DNA of 64,000 nt, taken from Frigoriglobus tundricola (lineage in GTDB: Bacteria > Planctomycetota > Planctomycetia > Gemmatales > Gemmataceae). Below the pieces are notes generated by a model. The model made no database searches. It saw only the letters and a program-made list of their open reading frames with translations, and was not told the DNA's origin. Positions 1-8,584 of this stretch are shown here, piece after piece. Location of the stretch: NCBI RefSeq assembly GCF_013128195.2, contig NZ_CP053452.2, positions 8,308,001 through 8,372,000 on the forward strand. Direction: 5' to 3'. A program made the position numbers and the translations under genes. Every line of letters starts with the position of its first letter. Within the stretch, counting starts at the first letter, position 1.

Positions 1-1725
1 GTCGATGGCGTCTCGCTGGACACGCTGGCGGCCGGGGCGTCCACGGCGCCCCCCGCGCCGCTCGGGGAGACCCGCTCCTACGCGCCCGCGGCGGACCCGT
101 CGGACGGTCCGGGGCGGGGCTACGCGGTTCCCGTTCCCGGGCCGGCGGGTGCGGCCGTCGCCCCGCTCGTCGCGCTGTCGAAATCGGACCGCGGGGCGTA
201 CTACCGCGAGATCGCCCGGCTCGGGTCGCAGGTCGCACGGGCGCTGGACCACGCCCACCAGTGCGGCGTCGTTCACCGCGACGTCAAGCCCGCGAACCTG
301 CTGCTCGACACCCACGGCCACGTCTGGGTCACCGATTTCGGGCTGGCACAGTTGGTCGATGGGCCGGCCGTCACGCACACCGGCGGCGCGGTCGGCACCC
401 TGCGGTACATGAGCCCGGAGCAGGCGGCCGGCGACCGCCGGCGCCTCGACCACCGGACCGACGTGTACTCGCTGGCGGCCACGGTCTACGAACTCGCCAC
501 CGGGCGGCCCGCGTTCCCCGCCGAGGAGCCCGCGGTGCTCCTCCGCCAGATCACCAACGACGACCCGGCGCCCCCGAGCGCCGGGGACCCGGCGTTCCCG
601 CGCGATTTCGAAACCGTGCTGCTCAAAGCGCTCCAGAAGGAGCCACGGGACCGCTACGCCACCGCGCGCGAACTGGCCGACGACCTGGACCGCTTCCTGG
701 CCGGGCGCCCCGTTCTGGCCCGGCGCCCCTCGGTTTGGGACCGGTCCAAGCGGTGGGCCGGGCGGCACCCGGCCACGGTGGCAACGGGTCTCGTTTCGCT
801 CGTGGTGGTGGTGATCGCGTCGAGCGTGGCGACCGTCCTCGTCGCGGGCGAGCAGGCCGAAACGCGGCGCACCTTCAGCGCCCTCCAGACGGCGCGCCAG
901 GAGGCCGACAAGCACGCGCGGGCCGAGGAGCAGGCGCGGACAGAAGCCGACGCCGCGGCCCGGGCCGAGCACGAGCGCGCGAACGAGGCGAACCGGCGGT
1001 TCCTCCACGCGAAAGAACTGGGCGACCTCGTTCTGCGGATCAGCGAGGAGGAAATGGGCACGGCGGGACCGCTCCAGGGGCCGCGCCGGCGGCTCCTCCT
1101 CGCGGCCCTGGAGAACTCGCGTCAGCTCCTCGCGGGCGGGCACACCGACCCCAAGGTCCGCGCGGACCTGACACGGGTTGTGGCCCGCGTCGAGAGCCTG
1201 CTCGCGGATCAGGATCTGAGGTGGGAGGCGCATTCGGCCTTTCTGATGAAAGACCCGCAGGTCCGCGCCGAGCTGAAGCTCACCCCCGACCAGGTGCGGC
1301 AGGTCGATCAGGCGTTTCCGGCCCCGCCCGAGAAAGGGCCGGGGAAGGGGCCGCCCGATAAGGGATCGGGAAAACCACCGCCCGATCGGGGGCCGCCACG
1401 GTTCTTCGATCCCAACATGGATGTAAAAATCGAACTGATCCGTTCACTGACCGCACAGCAGCGCGTCCGGCTGCACCAGATCTCGCTCCAGATTCGCCTG
1501 CCGTGGGTGTTCAACGACCCGGAGGTCCTCGAGCCGCTCAAGCTCTACCCGCTCCGCCAGCAGATCCGGCAGATCCTGGCCGATGAGCCCTGGAAGAAGC
1601 AGCCCCCCGGCGGGGACAAGGACGCGCGAGCGCGGGTGGTCGAACGGATCGTGGAGCTGTTCACTCCCGAGCAAAAGGCCGCTTGGGAGGAATTCATCGG
1701 CAAACCGTTCAACCCCAACCACTGA
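1..1725 (+). CDS. Receptor-like Ser/Thr protein kinase, 5'-truncated by the window edge
   Basis: Open from base 1 with no start in view, so the N-lobe is missing. Numbering from base 1, the catalytic loop HRDVKPAN is at residues 92-99 and DFG at 112-114, followed by a GT-rich activation segment and the MSPEQA substrate-pocket motif, all typical of Hanks-type bacterial kinases. A hydrophobic helix near 259-282 would span the membrane. Behind it is an Ala/Glu/Arg-rich coiled coil (about 283-345), then a tail with LTPDQ, LTAQQ and FTPEQ, resembling the LTxxQ repeats of Spy/CpxP-type extracytoplasmic proteins. Inference: cytoplasmic kinase, one TM helix, sensory periplasmic tail. The substrate is unknown. 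Confidence 0.9.
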   Translation, partial: VDGVSLDTLAAGASTAPPAPLGETRSYAPAADPSDGPGRGYAVPVPGPAGAAVAPLVALSKSDRGAYYREIARLGSQVARALDHAHQCGVVHRDVKPANLLLDTHGHVWVTDFGLAQLVDGPAVTHTGGAVGTLRYMSPEQAAGDRRRLDHRTDVYSLAATVYELATGRPAFPAEEPAVLLRQITNDDPAPPSAGDPAFPRDFETVLLKALQKEPRDRYATARELADDLDRFLAGRPVLARRPSVWDRSKRWAGRHPATVATGLVSLVVVVIASSVATVLVAGEQAETRRTFSALQTARQEADKHARAEEQARTEADAAARAEHERANEANRRFLHAKELGDLVLRISEEEMGTAGPLQGPRRRLLLAALENSRQLLAGGHTDPKVRADLTRVVARVESLLADQDLRWEAHSAFLMKDPQVRAELKLTPDQVRQVDQAFPAPPEKGPGKGPPDKGSGKPPPDRGPPRFFDPNMDVKIELIRSLTAQQRVRLHQISLQIRLPWVFNDPEVLEPLKLYPLRQQIRQILADEPWKKQPPGGDKDARARVVERIVELFTPEQKAAWEEFIGKPFNPNH

Positions 1726-1918
1726 CGTCGCATCGGATTGAGCGAGCGAAACACGCTCGACCGAAAAGAACGGCCCGGACTCAACGGGAGCAGGTCTGCG
1801 GGCCACGGGTGTGTGCGATATCCAACCCGGTCCGAGTCAACGTCACGAGTCTGATCGGCTATGGGAATTGGAGATGAGCGTTTGCAATCTTCGATGTGAG
1901 ATCATCTGTGCGGTTGAG

Positions 1919-1952
1919 CCGCAGAGAACGGTTTGCCGTTCTCTGCGGTTTT
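1919..1952 (+). terminator. Rho-independent terminator hairpin
   Basis: A perfect 13-bp stem (CCGCAGAGAACGG and its complement) with a TTTG loop is followed by TTTT. It lies about 195 bp after the kinase stop codon and just before the 3' end of the convergent WD40 gene, so it most likely ends kinase transcription. Confidence 0.7.
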
Positions 1953-1997
1953 GATCACGGGGCGCCTCGCGGCCGTCGGACGGCTCTGTTCCACGGA

Positions 1998-4127
1998 TCA
2001 CTTCTGCGTCCGGATGGAGGTGAGATCCCAGACAATCACGGTCGTGTCGGACGAGCCGGAGACGAGCAGTTTGCCATCGGGCGAAAAGGCGAGCGCGCTG
2101 ATCGCCCCTTTGTGTCCGGTAAAGGTGTGCAAGAGCTGGACTGTGGGCCAACTGTATAAGCGAACGGCGTACCCGTCGCCTTCACCTGCCGGCGCGCCCA
2201 CGGCGAACACCTTACCGTCCGGGCTGAACGTCGGGCAGGTGAACCGTTTGCCCCCCTGGTTGGTCTGGTCGATCGTGTCCCCGCGCCGGCCCCGTTCGTA
2301 GTTCGCCGTCCACAACTTCCCGTCTTCGGTCGCGAATACGGCCCCCGTATTGTCCGCCGCAACGGCGATCTGGACCCGATCCTGGCTCCAACCGAGCGAG
2401 TGCGCCCCCCTGAGCCCGCCCATCGCCTCCACGCACAACTCGCCCAACTTCTTGCCACTCATTACGTCCCATCCGGCCACGAACAGCAGAGCCTTCTCCC
2501 GCGGCTCGGGCCTGTTCGGCCCGTCTTCGCGCGGTTGCACCGCGGTCACGAGCCGGCTGTTGTCGGGGCTGAACGCGACCGCCGCCGTGTCAATAGAGTT
2601 GAACTGGACGGGCGGCGGGAGTTCCCATCGGTTCCTCCGGCGGCGCGTTTCGAGATCCCAGAGCTCGCAGCAGAGCGAAGTGGACGTGCGGTCCGGCGAG
2701 CGCCCGAAACCAGCGGCCAACTGGTAGTCGGCCGATGGGGATACGTACCAGACGGGCACTGTGAAGAGTTCCTCTTCGGCCTTCACGTCGTAGAGCAAAC
2801 CGTAATGCATCGCGCGGGCTCCGCCCGGCGCCAGGTGCGTCAACTGAAAGTACGGCTCGCGTAAGCGGACCGCTGTCGCACCGAGTCGTCGGCCGGTGGC
2901 GGCGTCCCAGCGCAGTACGCGGGAGTCAGTACCGAGTGTGACCAGTTCCTTTCCGCCTTCGGCGAACTGCACGCCGTTGACGGTCATCGAGTGACCGGCA
3001 AGTGAAGTGAACAACTTGCCGTTCGGCGCGGTCCAGATCCTCGTGTGATTCCCGAGCGAGTCCCATGCGACCACCCGCTCGTTGTCTGCGAACGCCAGAC
3101 CGCGTGGGTGTCCCGCGCTCCGCTCGGTGCTGACCTTTTCGGCCGCGGGGAATGGCGTCGTCGGGAGCCGTTTGCCGTCGGGCAGCGCCCACCGGTCGAT
3201 GGTCCCGCCCTTGCCCACGGCCGCGAGTGTTTTGCCGTCCGGCGAGAACGCGAGCAGCGCGCCCTGGAACGGTCGAGCGAGGATCGGGTCTTTCGGTTTG
3301 CCGGTGGCCACGTCCCAGAGCCGGATCAGCCCCGCGGGGGACTGGCCGGTGGCGGTGGCGAGGGTCTTGCCATCAGGAGAGAAGGCGACCACCCGCCCGC
3401 CGGCGTACTCGTCGAAGACATCAGGCAGCGTGGCGATCAGCTTTCCGGTGCCGACGTTCCACAGTTGCACGGCAGTATCAGGTCGCGGGTCTTTGGTGGC
3501 CGCGCCCGCGGCGAACGAATTTGAACAGTGGGTGGCAAGGGTTTTGCCATCTGGTGATAGGACCGTCGGGTGAGGGATGTTGTGGAGCAGGGGAACGCGA
3601 GCCAGTTCCTGATCCTTTTCCACGTCCCACACGACGGCATCGTACCTGACATTCTGGACTGCGGCCCGATCACGGGCACAGAACGAGATAACCCTGCCGT
3701 CAGCGGACAGGGACGTTGCGGAGTACGGCGCGTTCTCGATCACATCCGCCGGCTTCACGCTCAGGATCGGCCGGCCAGTCGCGATCTCGAACACGAGGCA
3801 TTCGTAGTTCTGCCCGGTCACGGCCCTTTTGCCGTCGGCCGAAACGGCGAGGATCGCTCCGTCCCACGGGCTCGCCTGACGGCCGTTCGCCTCGAACCCG
3901 GGCACGACGGTCGTCTTCCCGGTTCGCGCGTCCCGGAGCTGTGGCCCGTTCACCAGAAAGGTCGTGCAATCGGGGGCGAGCAGCCGCCCGTTGAACGGGA
4001 GACTGGCCGTGCCGAGCCGGTACTTCGCTCCTTTGGGTAGCGGTTCGGCTGTGTCCTTGGCTGCGGCGTGTGCCCCCGCTGCGACGAACAATAAGGCGAG
4101 CGCGAATCCCTTGTGGCGGTCCTTCAC
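1998..4127 (-). CDS. Secreted WD40-repeat protein
   Basis: 709 residues from a GTG start. The N-terminus (MKDRHKGFALALLFVAAGAH) is a Sec-type signal peptide, so the protein should be exported. The rest is a chain of WD40-like blades with recurring xFSPDGKxLA and xVxLWDxxTG segments, ending in a canonical blade (AFSPDGKLLVSGSSDTTVIV). The segment EPLPKGAKYRLGT after the signal peptide recurs in two other WD40 proteins of this window. A beta-propeller scaffold is clear; the ligand is not. It is convergent with the upstream kinase gene and divergent from the arsR-like gene. Confidence 0.88.
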   Translation of the reverse strand: MKDRHKGFALALLFVAAGAHAAAKDTAEPLPKGAKYRLGTASLPFNGRLLAPDCTTFLVNGPQLRDARTGKTTVVPGFEANGRQASPWDGAILAVSADGKRAVTGQNYECLVFEIATGRPILSVKPADVIENAPYSATSLSADGRVISFCARDRAAVQNVRYDAVVWDVEKDQELARVPLLHNIPHPTVLSPDGKTLATHCSNSFAAGAATKDPRPDTAVQLWNVGTGKLIATLPDVFDEYAGGRVVAFSPDGKTLATATGQSPAGLIRLWDVATGKPKDPILARPFQGALLAFSPDGKTLAAVGKGGTIDRWALPDGKRLPTTPFPAAEKVSTERSAGHPRGLAFADNERVVAWDSLGNHTRIWTAPNGKLFTSLAGHSMTVNGVQFAEGGKELVTLGTDSRVLRWDAATGRRLGATAVRLREPYFQLTHLAPGGARAMHYGLLYDVKAEEELFTVPVWYVSPSADYQLAAGFGRSPDRTSTSLCCELWDLETRRRRNRWELPPPVQFNSIDTAAVAFSPDNSRLVTAVQPREDGPNRPEPREKALLFVAGWDVMSGKKLGELCVEAMGGLRGAHSLGWSQDRVQIAVAADNTGAVFATEDGKLWTANYERGRRGDTIDQTNQGGKRFTCPTFSPDGKVFAVGAPAGEGDGYAVRLYSWPTVQLLHTFTGHKGAISALAFSPDGKLLVSGSSDTTVIVWDLTSIRTQK

Positions 4128-4409
4128 AGCAGTACCTCTGAGGTCGGGTGCGGGCTGTGCCCGGGTTGCCGGGTCGCGTCAGTCCGAGACCGAGCGTTGA
4201 GCCGATCGAGATCGAATGCCGTCTGAAAACCGTCGATGATTATAGACTCTCCGGTGGCAGTACTGCTCGTTTTCTTCCGTTTCAATCGTTGGCCGATCCG
4301 CATCGGCTCGCCTCTCGAACGCGACGGCGGCGCGCGGCCATCTCCTGGGGTATCTCAGCTCCATTTCCCTGGTCAAGGCGGTGATTTCCCGAATCCGCCG
4401 CGACTGTGG

Positions 4410-4437
4410 TTGACCTGCGCCAACGGGCGTGTATATT
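4410..4437 (+). promoter_or_regulatory. Sigma70-like promoter of the arsR-SRPBCC pair
   Basis: TTGACC, a 16-bp spacer and TATATT lie 36 bp before the ATG at 4473, with a weak Shine-Dalgarno (CGAGG) in between. It is in the 345-bp gap between the divergent WD40 and arsR genes; the remainder of that gap (4128-4409) shows no gene. Confidence 0.5.
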
Positions 4438-4472
4438 TCCATTCGGTTATAAAACTTCGAGGTTATGCACCG

Positions 4473-4817
4473 ATGACGACCGCCCGGCTCGACGCCACGT
4501 TCGCGGCGCTCGCCGATCCGACCCGGCGCGCGATCCTCGCCCGCCTCGCGCGGGGCGCGGCCACGGTCACGGAACTGGTCGCGCCCTTCAAGTTGAGCCA
4601 GCCGGCGATCTCCAAGCACCTGAAGGTGCTGGAAAAGGCCGGGCTGATCACACGCGGCCGGGACGCGCAGAAGCGCCCGTGCCGGATCGAGCCCGCGCCG
4701 CTCGCGGAGGCCAACGAGTGGCTGGAGAAGTACCGCGCGCTGTGGGAAGCAAATTTCGAGCGCCTCGATGACCTGCTGGACGAGCTGAAGGCCGAGAAGA
4801 GACCCAAAAAGCGCTAA
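4473..4817 (+). CDS. ArsR-family winged-helix transcriptional regulator
   Basis: 114 residues, the usual ArsR size. Residues 5-80 form the winged helix: FAALADPTRRAILARLARG, then the recognition segment LSQPAISKHLKVLEKAGLI. No CxC metal site is visible, so it is not of the arsenic-sensing type. The stop is 12 bp before the SRPBCC gene. This regulator-plus-AHSA1 pairing is common in bacteria, and the two are probably co-transcribed from the promoter at 4410. The ATG at 4473 was chosen because it follows the promoter and starts the conserved domain. The inducer is unknown. Confidence 0.88.
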   Translation: MTTARLDATFAALADPTRRAILARLARGAATVTELVAPFKLSQPAISKHLKVLEKAGLITRGRDAQKRPCRIEPAPLAEANEWLEKYRALWEANFERLDDLLDELKAEKRPKKR

Positions 4818-4829
4818 ACGGAGGAACCG

Positions 4830-5318
4830 ATGAAGAGCACGCTGAAGGTCGTCGCGAGCGGCGACCGCGAGATCGTAATCACCCGCACGTTCAACGCCCC
4901 GCGCGAGTTGGTGTGGGACACGCTGTCCCGGCCCGAGCTGCTCAAGCGGTGGCTGTTCGGACCGGCGGGCTGGGCGATGACCGTCTGTGAGGAAGATCGG
5001 CGGGTCGGCGGGACGTTCCGGTGGGCGTGGGTCGGTCCGGGGGGCGCGGCGATGACGATGACCGGCGCGTACCGCGAGATCGTTCCGCCCGAGAGGTGCG
5101 TCCGCACCGAGACGTTCGAGACCGGCTGCTTCCCCCAGATGGGGGAGCAGATCTCGACGCTCGTCCTCGGTGAGCGGGGCGAGCAAACGCTCCTGACCCT
5201 CACGGTTCTGTACCCGTCGAAGGAGGCCCGCGACGGGGCGCTCGCGTCCGGCATGGAGCACGGCATGGCAGCCGGGTACGACCGGTTGGACGAAATCCTC
5301 GCCGGGGCCGCGGGCTGA
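4830..5318 (+). CDS. SRPBCC / AHSA1-type START-like domain protein
   Basis: 162 residues spanning one SRPBCC domain. EIVITRTFNAPRELVWDTLS is the first strand and helix of the AHSA1 (Hsp90 ATPase activator homologue) fold. LLKRWLFGP, a central VGGTFRWAWVGP strand and a C-terminal helix near HGMAAGYDRLDEIL close it. ATG preceded by GGAGG. These proteins bind hydrophobic ligands in a deep pocket; the ligand here is unknown. It follows the ArsR gene by 12 bp, which suggests one regulated unit. Confidence 0.88.
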   Translation: MKSTLKVVASGDREIVITRTFNAPRELVWDTLSRPELLKRWLFGPAGWAMTVCEEDRRVGGTFRWAWVGPGGAAMTMTGAYREIVPPERCVRTETFETGCFPQMGEQISTLVLGERGEQTLLTLTVLYPSKEARDGALASGMEHGMAAGYDRLDEILAGAAG

Positions 5319-5346
5319 CAAGGGAGCGGAGCAGCCGGCCCGCGAA

Positions 5347-5739
5347 TCAGCGCGGCTTGTTCGGGCCGCCGCGGGGGCCGTTCAGGAACGAGTTGACCCG
5401 CTGCTTCAGCTTGCGGTGGGCGGCGGTGCTGCCCTTGGCCAGTTCGAGGGCGTCGCGGACGTTCAGCCCCGGGTCGGGGAAGGGCAGCTTCGCCAGCGCG
5501 TCGTCGAGTTCGCCGGCGAGCGCGTAGCGGGCCTCGTCGCTGGTGGTCGTCACCTTGATGTCCAGCGTGCGGAGCGCTTCGAGATCGCGGTAGAAGCCGC
5601 GGACGTCGAGCTTGAGGCGGCGGAGGAGGAACCCGCGGGTCTGCGGGCCGGGGCCGAGGAGCGTGAGCAGGCGGTACAGCCGTGCCGCCCGGAGCGAGGT
5701 GAGCGAGACCGCGGCGGCGTCCACCTTTTTCCTCCCCAT
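5347..5739 (-). CDS. Small helix-turn-helix protein, WYL/DeoR-type N-terminal domain only
   Basis: 130 residues from MGRKKVD. Residues about 10-75 (RAARLYRLLTLLGPGPQTRG, then FYRDLEALRTLDI) resemble the winged helix at the N-terminus of WYL-domain regulators, with a short helical tail rich in Lys/Arg. No effector domain follows. The frame stays open upstream to 5979, but that stretch is Arg/Pro-rich, runs through the palindrome at 5963-6000 and looks non-coding, so the ATG at 5739 was chosen. It may be a DNA-binding accessory protein; the function is not established. Confidence 0.65.
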   Translation of the reverse strand: MGRKKVDAAAVSLTSLRAARLYRLLTLLGPGPQTRGFLLRRLKLDVRGFYRDLEALRTLDIKVTTTSDEARYALAGELDDALAKLPFPDPGLNVRDALELAKGSTAAHRKLKQRVNSFLNGPRGGPNKPR

Positions 5740-5962
5740 CGTCGCCTCCGGCCGCCGTTGCGGGACGGGCCGGGCGTTCGGGCCGGCCACCCGCGAGCGT
5801 CGGCGGATGATCCGCGGCGCCCGTCCCCTGGGCGACCGCACCGCAGACCGGGGTGCCGTCACACGGCCGATCTGATGGGCATGATCGTAGGGGCCGCCGG
5901 CCCCGAAAGCAAGCGCCCGCCGGCCAGAATGGCCACCAGGAGGTGGCGGCGGGCGCGACCGG

Positions 5963-6000
5963 GCCGGTTCGAGTGACACCGCGGTGTCACTCGAACCGGC
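5963..6000. repeat. 38-bp perfect palindrome
   Basis: GCCGGTTCGAGTGACACCG is followed directly by its exact reverse complement, with no loop bases. It covers the stop codon of the methyltransferase gene and precedes the small HTH gene. There is no U-tract on either side, so it is not a standard terminator. It could be a cruciform-forming site or a binding site for a dimeric protein. Confidence 0.85.
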
Positions 6001-7157
6001 GGCCCACGATCACCGCGTGCGCGCCGTCGGCGCGTGTGAGGAACACCGTGCGGTGGTGCGGCCCGTCGAGCTTCAGCTTGCGCACCAGGTCGTCGGCGTC
6101 CGCCGGGGACCCGCGCTTGATGACCGTCACCCGGCCGACCTGCCGCTGGCGCAGGTACTCGCGCAGCAGCTTCGCGTGGAACGGGGCCGCGTGGTCCACC
6201 GCGAACGCGGTCGCGAACGGCGTGTGCGCGTGCCGGTCGGCGGTCAGCAGGTGGACCGTCGCATCGATTGGTCCGGCGCCGAGCCGGTCCGCCAGGTCGT
6301 GAACGAGTCCCGCCCGCGCCACGGCCGGATCGGGATCGTACAGCACCGCGCCGACGGGGGCGATCGGACCCAAATCTTGAGGGCGATCGGCGAACAGCGT
6401 CTCGCCCGCCGGGAGGACCGTCGCCCGGCGCGCGGCCGTGCGGGCCGCGCCGAACCAGAGGACGCACTCCTTCAGTTCGCCGTTCAGCGACACGAACTCG
6501 GCTTCGGCGTCGATCGCGCGGAGGTCCGCTTGCGCCACGCCGGGTGCGATCTTCACCGCCAGGGGGAAGTCCGGCCCCCACCGCGCGCACGGCCGACAGC
6601 GGCGCGCGTAGTCCTCGGGGGCCAGGTACCGGCGCCCGGCGGGCGCGGCGGTCCGGGTCCGCGAACGCGGCCCGCGCGTCCGGCAACCCGAGCGTGAGCG
6701 CGTCGCCGATGTGGGTGCGCACGCGGTCCGTCTGCCCGAGCGCCGCCGCGTTCGCTTGCGTCATGGCGGCGCGGAGCGGGTCGCTGTCCACGGCGTCCAC
6801 GGTCAGCCCGACCGCCGCCAGCGCGAGGGCGTCGCCACCGATGCCGCAACACAGGTCGGCGACGTGCCCGTACCCAGCGAATCGCGCGGCCCGGTGGCGC
6901 GCGACGGGCTCGCTCGTCGCCTGTTCGAGCGCTTCGCGTGTGAAATACATCCGGTCCGCCGCGGCGAACTTGGCGCGCGCCTTGATGCGGAGCAGGGCGG
7001 TTTCGAGTGCCGCTTTGGCCAGGGGGGCGGCGCAGACCTTGCGCAGCGCTTCAAAACAGGTCAGGAAGGTCGCATCCGTCGGGGCGAGTGCGGCGGCGGC
7101 GGCCAGGGCCGATTGCCCCGGTGCGGTGAGCAGGGCGTGGAAGTCGGAAAGCTCCAT
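5987..7157 (-). pseudogene. Class I SAM methyltransferase with THUMP-like C-terminus, frameshifted
   Basis: The first part (from 7157) reads a helical N-domain, MYFTREALEQAT, then the SAM-binding motif HVADLCCGIGGDALALA and the acidic VDAVDSD. The frame is then lost near 6620-6665, just after FADPDRR. A second frame picks up the missing sequence (RRYLAPEDYARRCRP) and runs to 5987 as a THUMP-like domain (MKIAPGV to VIVGRRFE). Together they give about 390 residues, full length for this family. One extra base, or two missing bases, accounts for the break. It may be a real frameshift or a sequencing error; the rest looks conserved, so decay would be recent. The likely substrate is a nucleic acid or protein, unproven. 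Confidence 0.75.
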
Positions 7158-7256
7158 TCAACCAGTGTAGCTACGGTGGGGGGAGCCCTCGACGTTCGAG
7201 CCCCAACTGCTAATATTAGAGTTTACGATTATCGGGAATCTGTTACGGAGCCGACC

Positions 7257-7508
7257 GTGGGCAATCCTGCAAGCGAAAAGCGAAAGAAGACCGAAAAGCG
7301 CCGCAAGCGGTACGAAGACCGACTCGGGCCGGGCGTGTACCTGCCGAAGGAACAACGCCTGCAACTGAACACCGAGTTGGAAAAGCTCGCTGTTGTGGAG
7401 AAGGAGCGGTTGGAGAAGGTGAAGAAGGAACGCGAGGAGCGGCGGGCCAAGAAAGCGGCCGACAAGAAGGCGAAGCCCGCCCCGGCCCCGGCCGCCGAAG
7501 CGAAGTAA
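7257..7508 (+). CDS. Small highly charged Lys/Arg/Glu-rich protein
   Basis: 83 residues from a GTG at 7257 preceded by CGGAG six bases upstream; a TAATAT box lies about 45 bp before the start. Composition is extreme: KRKKTEKRRKRYEDR at the N-terminus, a long Glu/Lys helix or coiled coil (ELEKLAVVEKERLEKVKKE), then a Lys/Pro/Ala tail. No family recognised. It is convergent with tsaD and separated from it by a hairpin. Nucleic-acid or ribosome association would fit the charge pattern but is a guess. Confidence 0.6.
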   Translation: MGNPASEKRKKTEKRRKRYEDRLGPGVYLPKEQRLQLNTELEKLAVVEKERLEKVKKEREERRAKKAADKKAKPAPAPAAEAK

Positions 7509-7519
7509 AACGTTCACGA

Positions 7520-7548
7520 CGAGCGGCCGGTTCAAGACCGGCCGCTCG
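7520..7548. terminator. GC hairpin between convergent genes
   Basis: A 12-bp perfect stem (CGAGCGGCCGGT and complement) with a 5-nt loop, midway between the 3' ends of the small charged-protein gene and tsaD. It lacks a U-tract, so intrinsic termination is uncertain. Confidence 0.45.
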
Positions 7549-7576
7549 CACGCCGGTGCGAGCGCCGAGCTTACAT

Positions 7577-8584
7577 CTAGTTCGGTTCCGCGTCCAAATC
7601 CGGCGGGGCGAATTCGCTCCGCTTCCACTTCTCCACCGCCAGAGCCGCCATTGCCGCGTTGTCGGTACACAGGGCCAGTGGCGGGATGAGCAGTTCCGCC
7701 CCTTCCTTCACACACATCGCTTGTAACGCGGCACGGAGCGGCTTGTTCGCGCTCACGCCGCCGCCGACCGCGAGCCGGGTCAGCCCGGTCTTCCGGAGCG
7801 CCTGTTTGCACTTCATCGTCAGCACGTCCACCACCGCGGCCTGAAAGCTCGCGGCGAGGTCCGCCCGGCGCGGCCCCGGCGGGGGCGGGGTCGCGCGCTT
7901 CACGTCCTGTCCGTGGCACGCGTACAACACCGCCGTCTTCAGCCCGCTGAAGCTGAACTCGAGTCGGCCGTCGTCGATGAACGTGCGCGGGAAGGCGTGC
8001 GCCTTCGGGTTGCCGCCCGCGGCCTCGCGTTCCACCGCCGGGCCGCCGGGGAAGCCGAGGCCCAGAATCGCCGCGACCTTGTCGAACGCTTCGCCGGCGG
8101 CGTCGTCGCGGGTGCCGCCGAGCAGCTCGAGTGACAGTGCGGTGTCGCACCGGAACAGAGCCGTGTGCCCGCCGCTGACCACGAGCCCGACGCAGGGGAA
8201 GATGTCCCGCCCGGCCGCGAGCCGGCACGCGAAAATGTGGCTCGCGACGTGGTTCACCGCGACCAGCGGCACGCCCAGCCCGAGGGCCAGCGCCTTGGCG
8301 GCGCTCACGCCGACCAGCAGCGCCCCGACGAGTCCCGGGGTGTTGTGAACGGCGACGCAACCGATGTCCCGGAGCGGCACGTTCGCCCGCCCGAGGGCTT
8401 CGTCCACGACGGGAAGCAGGTTGCGGAGGTGGGCGCGGCTGGCGATCTCCGGCACCACGCCCCCGAACCGGGCGTGCAGGTCGGTCTGGGACGCGACCAC
8501 GCTGGAGAGCACCGTCAGGTCGTCGGTGAACACGGCCGCGGCCGTTTCGTCGCAGCTCGTTTCGAGGGCAAGAAAGGTCGTCAT
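7577..8584 (-). CDS. tsaD: tRNA N6-adenosine threonylcarbamoyltransferase
   Basis: 335 residues, normal for TsaD (Kae1/YgjD). It transfers threonylcarbamoyl to A37 of ANN-decoding tRNAs, acting with TsaB/TsaE. Visible signatures: FLALETSCDETAAAVF at the N-terminus (ASKHA ATPase phosphate loop), GGVVPEIASRAH, the NHxxxH metal site (NHVASH), LVVSGGHTALF and the C-terminal LAVGGGVSANKPLR. The ATG at 8584 overlaps the stop of the upstream kinase gene (ATGA), suggesting translational coupling. The frame is open further upstream, but only the 8584 start begins the conserved fold. Confidence 0.97.
   Translation of the reverse strand: MTTFLALETSCDETAAAVFTDDLTVLSSVVASQTDLHARFGGVVPEIASRAHLRNLLPVVDEALGRANVPLRDIGCVAVHNTPGLVGALLVGVSAAKALALGLGVPLVAVNHVASHIFACRLAAGRDIFPCVGLVVSGGHTALFRCDTALSLELLGGTRDDAAGEAFDKVAAILGLGFPGGPAVEREAAGGNPKAHAFPRTFIDDGRLEFSFSGLKTAVLYACHGQDVKRATPPPPGPRRADLAASFQAAVVDVLTMKCKQALRKTGLTRLAVGGGVSANKPLRAALQAMCVKEGAELLIPPLALCTDNAAMAALAVEKWKRSEFAPPDLDAEPN

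Noticed and set aside
5740-5979. Longer N-terminus for the small HTH protein
   Set aside because: The 80 extra residues are Arg/Pro-rich and include the perfect palindrome, so they look non-coding.
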